Source of the DNA: Cytophagaceae bacterium
GTDB lineage: Bacteria > Bacteroidota > Bacteroidia > Cytophagales > Spirosomataceae
NCBI GenBank assembly: GCA_027491315.1
Contig: JAIXWL010000010.1
Coordinates: 310,001 to 374,000, forward strand
Direction of reading: 5' to 3'
Length of the DNA: 64,000 bases
Part shown: positions 60,790-64,000 of the stretch, piece by piece
How positions within the stretch are numbered: the first letter of the stretch is position 1
Layout of the letters: each line of letters starts with the position of its first letter
Made by a program: the position numbers and the translations under genes
The notes under the pieces: generated by a model
What the model was told of the DNA's origin: nothing
Databases searched by the model: none
Seen by the model: only the letters and a program-made list of their open reading frames with translations

Positions 60790-63700
60790 ATGAAAAGGTA
60801 CTTTATTCTTATCCTATATTGGTTCATTGTTTGGGAAACATGTGGCCAATGTCCTATTATTCAAACCCAACCTTCTTCTCAAACAGATTGTGAAGGAAAT
60901 AGTATCCGAATGATCGTAAAAAGCGATGGGGATACCTTTCAATGGGAAAAGAAAAGGCCCAATGACAGTCAATTCACCGCAATTTCAGGGGCTAGTAGTG
61001 CCAATTATCAAATCAATCCTAGTGGAGGTACTCTTCATCCTTCTGGTACCCTATATCGCGTAAAGGTAAGCAAGAAATCATGCCAGGTTTATTCTCAAGA
61101 AGCAAGCATAAGCTTACACAGCATAACATCTATCCTTAACCCAAGTATTTGCGAAAGAGGCAACGGGACCTTGAGTCCACAGATCCCTAGCTCCTCTTTA
61201 AGTCAAGTTCAACAATACCAATGGACGCGTTCAATTAATGGAGGTCCATTTGAAGATCTGGTGGATGACGCTAATTTCAGTGGAACCAAGACGAAAGACC
61301 TTGTGATTTCTAAGGCCCAAATGGCATGGAATAGTCAAAAAATTAAAGTTCGAATTCATTTTGCGATCAGTGCCAATAATGATAATGACGGCTCCATTAA
61401 TAATGAAAATCAAACCCCTACTTGCCCTAGAACTTCATCAGAAGTAAGCTTACAAATAAAAAATGCACCTATTCCCTCGCATGCTTCCAATCTTTATAAA
61501 GGTTGTGTCGATAGCCCTGTAGCCGTTAATTCAACAGGTTGCTCCCCTTACAGTACCTTTTGGTACAATGAACAAGGACAAAAAATAGGAGAAGGTGCTC
61601 GAATTATCATACCAAGTGTGGATAAATCACCCCAGCTATTTAAAGCTACTTGTTTTAAAAATGGCTGTGAGAGTCTTGCATCTACGGGTACCTATGCTCA
61701 AGGATTCCCTATTCCTGAGGCTCCGCGAAATCTTGGGACACCATCTCAAGTATGTAGTGGCACTCCGATTACCTTCAAAGCTTCCGGCGGAAGTAATAAT
61801 TTATGGTACCTCAATTCCTCAGACAAAAGTCCAATAAGCACAGCTACCACTATTCTTGTATCTCAAACAACAAATACTGGCCAAGAGAACCTAGAGATTA
61901 CTCGATGGGTTTCTCAAAAAATCAATGAATGCGAAAGTCCCAAAACAGTAATTCGAGTGAATATTGCCCCAGCTCTGGTAGCAGATGCAGGTGAAAACAA
62001 ACATATAAAAGGTGATGAATTATATGATACTAAACAATATTCTACGGCGATTCGAGGCAATCCTCCTTATATTTTTAGTTGGTCTACCAGCAATAATACA
62101 CCGTCGAGTGGCTTACTTGAAAGTAATCCCATCTTTGGCCCATTTCGCTCTTCAGGTTTTGTTACCGTCCAAATCAAAGATCAATCGAATTGTATTGCCA
62201 AAGACTCCGTTTACATTCAATGGGAAAATCAAGTCATTAGTCTTCCAAAAGATAGCCTCATCACTCCTACTCTTCCCTCAGATAGTACAACGATAGTCCT
62301 CCCTGAACAAAATATAGACCCAAAGGATCCTAGCAATCCTATTTCAGAGGAGAAAATGGACGAAAATTTGGAGCCTCCAATCCCAGTTTGGCATGAGATT
62401 TCTTATACCATGGAGCCATTGTGCCAACAGGATGCTTACAAAATACAGGTCCAAGGCTGCCCGGGAAATGTCATGTATTTTAATCAATATGGGCCAGAAC
62501 AAATGCGTGCACAGGGTGCCGAATGGATTGTAGATGCCCGTTATGAACTTTTTGTCCAAATCCGCTGCTCTGACCCCAATAGTAATACCATTAACGTAAG
62601 AATCCCCGTCTTAAAAAAACCTAGTATTCCGATTATCAAAAATTTTGATGCCTATGTTTGTCAAGGCCAAATAGCTCAGATTGAAATTGATTATTTGTAC
62701 AAAAATCAATTCATTGGCTGGGAAAAGGATGGACATTTTTTTTCGGAAGCCTTTATTCTACATCAAGAATTAGAGCAAGGACAATACCAGGCAATTATTC
62801 AGCAAGGAACTTGCTTTTACCGAAGTGAGCCATTAGATCTCATCGTCCGAATTGCCCCACCTGCTACTCATATTATTGCTACTAAAATATCGCTTTGCCT
62901 TCAAGATACTAGTCGCTTGTCCATACGTCAGGATTATCCTCATGTCCGATGGCAAAATGGCGAAAGAGATAAAAGTATTAGTTTTCTAGCCCAAAAAACT
63001 GGCCCATTTGAATTCCAAGTTCAAATTAGTCAAGACCAGCAATGTTGGTCTGATTGGTCAGACCCTTTTCAAATTATCGTACATGAAAACCCCAAGCCAC
63101 CAAGCATTTTAGCATCTCCATCCTTGGAATTTTGTCAAGGTGATTCCATTCAACTACAAGTACCTTCCCATTTCACTAACTATCAATGGAATACAGGTAA
63201 TTCATTGCCAATAAACGAGGTACGTAAACCTGGATGGTATTGGCTGAAAGTACAAAATCAATTTGGGTGTTGGTCCATCCCAAGTGATTCTGTACATACC
63301 TATTTTTATCCAGAAGAACCTAGCCCTATTATACAGGCGATACCCTCTAGGCAATTTTGTTCTGGGGAAAGCATTGAATTAATAAGTAGTACAGCTCATG
63401 CCTATAAGTGGAAAAATGGTGATACAAGCGATCGAATTAAAATCACTGACTCTGGAAGTTATTGGCTAAAAACCCGCAATCAATATGGATGCTGGTCAAA
63501 TAGAAGTGAAGAAATTCAAACTTACCGAAGAGAAAACCCATTAATACCCGCCATTAAAAAGAACGGGGTTTATTTCCTTGAGGCTATCAATATTGATCAG
63601 CCAGACCGCTATGAATGGAAAAAAGATCAACAACTTTTACACGATTTCGCTTCCATCATAAAAGCACGAGAAGCGGGGCTTTATGAGGTTAGGGCACTAA

Positions 63701-64000
63701 AACAATTTGACCTTTCAGAGACAAAAAGCATCATTTGCTATTCTCCCTTTCAAAAAATCAGTATGACCATACCCGAATTTTTTCAAGGATTTTCGGTATT
63801 CCCCAATCCCAACAAAAATGGATTATTACAATTAGAACTACTGGAAGATATCTCCGATGCCTCGGCTTATATTTTCGATTTCTTAGGAAATGAAATCATT
63901 GCTTACCAACTTCCAGCAAGCTCACAACCCATGGCGGTACAACTACCTAAAATTCCTGCTGGAACCTATATATTAAGAATCATTGCCCCAAATTTTAGCA
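60790..64000 (+). CDS. Giant Ig-like surface protein with T9SS sorting domain (3' end outside window)
   Basis: From ATG 60790 the frame is open for 1070 codons to the window edge. The ORF track lists none of it because no stop is reached. A signal segment (YFILILYWFIVWETCG) is followed by many Cys-containing Ig/PKD-like modules. Three clear tandem ones of about 75-85 residues lie near residues 690-920 (for example EFCQGDSIQLQVPS...WYWLKVQNQFGCWS and QFCSGESIELISS...SYWLKTRNQYGCWS). From about residue 998 a type IX secretion C-terminal domain begins: FSVFPNPNKNGLLQLELL, AYIFDFLGNEIIAYQL, IPAGTYILRI. The protein is thus exported to the cell surface or medium, probably as an adhesin. The true stop is just beyond the window. 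Confidence 0.9.
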   Translation, partial: MKRYFILILYWFIVWETCGQCPIIQTQPSSQTDCEGNSIRMIVKSDGDTFQWEKKRPNDSQFTAISGASSANYQINPSGGTLHPSGTLYRVKVSKKSCQVYSQEASISLHSITSILNPSICERGNGTLSPQIPSSSLSQVQQYQWTRSINGGPFEDLVDDANFSGTKTKDLVISKAQMAWNSQKIKVRIHFAISANNDNDGSINNENQTPTCPRTSSEVSLQIKNAPIPSHASNLYKGCVDSPVAVNSTGCSPYSTFWYNEQGQKIGEGARIIIPSVDKSPQLFKATCFKNGCESLASTGTYAQGFPIPEAPRNLGTPSQVCSGTPITFKASGGSNNLWYLNSSDKSPISTATTILVSQTTNTGQENLEITRWVSQKINECESPKTVIRVNIAPALVADAGENKHIKGDELYDTKQYSTAIRGNPPYIFSWSTSNNTPSSGLLESNPIFGPFRSSGFVTVQIKDQSNCIAKDSVYIQWENQVISLPKDSLITPTLPSDSTTIVLPEQNIDPKDPSNPISEEKMDENLEPPIPVWHEISYTMEPLCQQDAYKIQVQGCPGNVMYFNQYGPEQMRAQGAEWIVDARYELFVQIRCSDPNSNTINVRIPVLKKPSIPIIKNFDAYVCQGQIAQIEIDYLYKNQFIGWEKDGHFFSEAFILHQELEQGQYQAIIQQGTCFYRSEPLDLIVRIAPPATHIIATKISLCLQDTSRLSIRQDYPHVRWQNGERDKSISFLAQKTGPFEFQVQISQDQQCWSDWSDPFQIIVHENPKPPSILASPSLEFCQGDSIQLQVPSHFTNYQWNTGNSLPINEVRKPGWYWLKVQNQFGCWSIPSDSVHTYFYPEEPSPIIQAIPSRQFCSGESIELISSTAHAYKWKNGDTSDRIKITDSGSYWLKTRNQYGCWSNRSEEIQTYRRENPLIPAIKKNGVYFLEAINIDQPDRYEWKKDQQLLHDFASIIKAREAGLYEVRALKQFDLSETKSIICYSPFQKISMTIPEFFQGFSVFPNPNKNGLLQLELLEDISDASAYIFDFLGNEIIAYQLPASSQPMAVQLPKIPAGTYILRIIAPNFS

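Overview
The window looks like a chromosomal segment of a Bacteroidota (Bacteroidetes) bacterium, probably an aerobic, carotenoid-pigmented Cytophagales/Spirosomataceae-type freshwater organism (Aquirufa/Flectobacillus-like); the genus is inference only. Evidence: AT-rich DNA with short gaps between genes, TAnnTTTG-type promoter boxes, few clear Shine-Dalgarno sites and several TTG/GTG starts, TonB-dependent receptors, a type IX secretion (T9SS) C-terminal domain, a GT3-type glycogen synthase, a eukaryotic-like IleS, the DUF4292 and DUF4833 families, and a sulfite reductase with a C-terminal HEPN domain. There is no rRNA, insertion sequence, prophage or CRISPR array. One tRNA (Ser-GGA) is present.

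Layout. 1-9.5 kb: the 3' end of fabI, a DUF4833 protein, a BtuB-like receptor under a cobalamin riboswitch, tag, a GT2 glycosyltransferase coupled to hemJ, smpB, an OmpH/Skp chaperone, and a penicillin-acylase-family Ntn hydrolase. 9.6-17.2 kb: a Tat-exported asparaginase-family Ntn hydrolase, glycogen synthase, then on the minus strand xylA, a GH106-like rhamnosidase and an AlkD-like repair protein in a tight operon. 17.3-25.2 kb: M1 metallopeptidase, crtI-crtB with an ECF sigma gene upstream, and a second TonB-dependent receptor. 25.2-36.4 kb: the EnvC/DUF4292/TPR cell-envelope cluster, a secreted amidohydrolase, an SGNH-MBOAT O-acylation pair, and ileS. 36.5-45.2 kb: fthC, asd, pdxJ, a secreted repeat protein, an ECF sigma gene with an overlapping small anti-sigma-like ORF, nth-pnuC, a DksA-like/holin-like/membrane operon, and prfB with its programmed +1 frameshift. 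45.3-53.4 kb: lpd, a 3-keto-sugar-type pair (Gfo/Idh/MocA oxidoreductase and DUF1080), paiB, tRNA-Ser, and sulfite reductase-cobA-ridA. 53.4-64 kb: hldA, moaA divergent from moaD, an orphan nuoL-nuoM pair, a TM2 protein, a Tat-exported hydroxypyruvate-isomerase-like protein, and the first 1070 codons of a giant Ig-like T9SS surface protein. The ORF track misses this last gene because it runs off the window.

The least explained signal is a family of 33-nt palindromes built as 16+1+16 nt with a TGTCAA core at the same offset. Three copies share one sequence, and a fourth, divergent one caps an array of five 16-nt tandem half-units. All lie in spaces between convergent genes. Other points of interest are palindromic operators in the sulfite-reductase, DksA-like and moaA/moaD promoter regions, and several convergent gene pairs whose stop codons abut or overlap.
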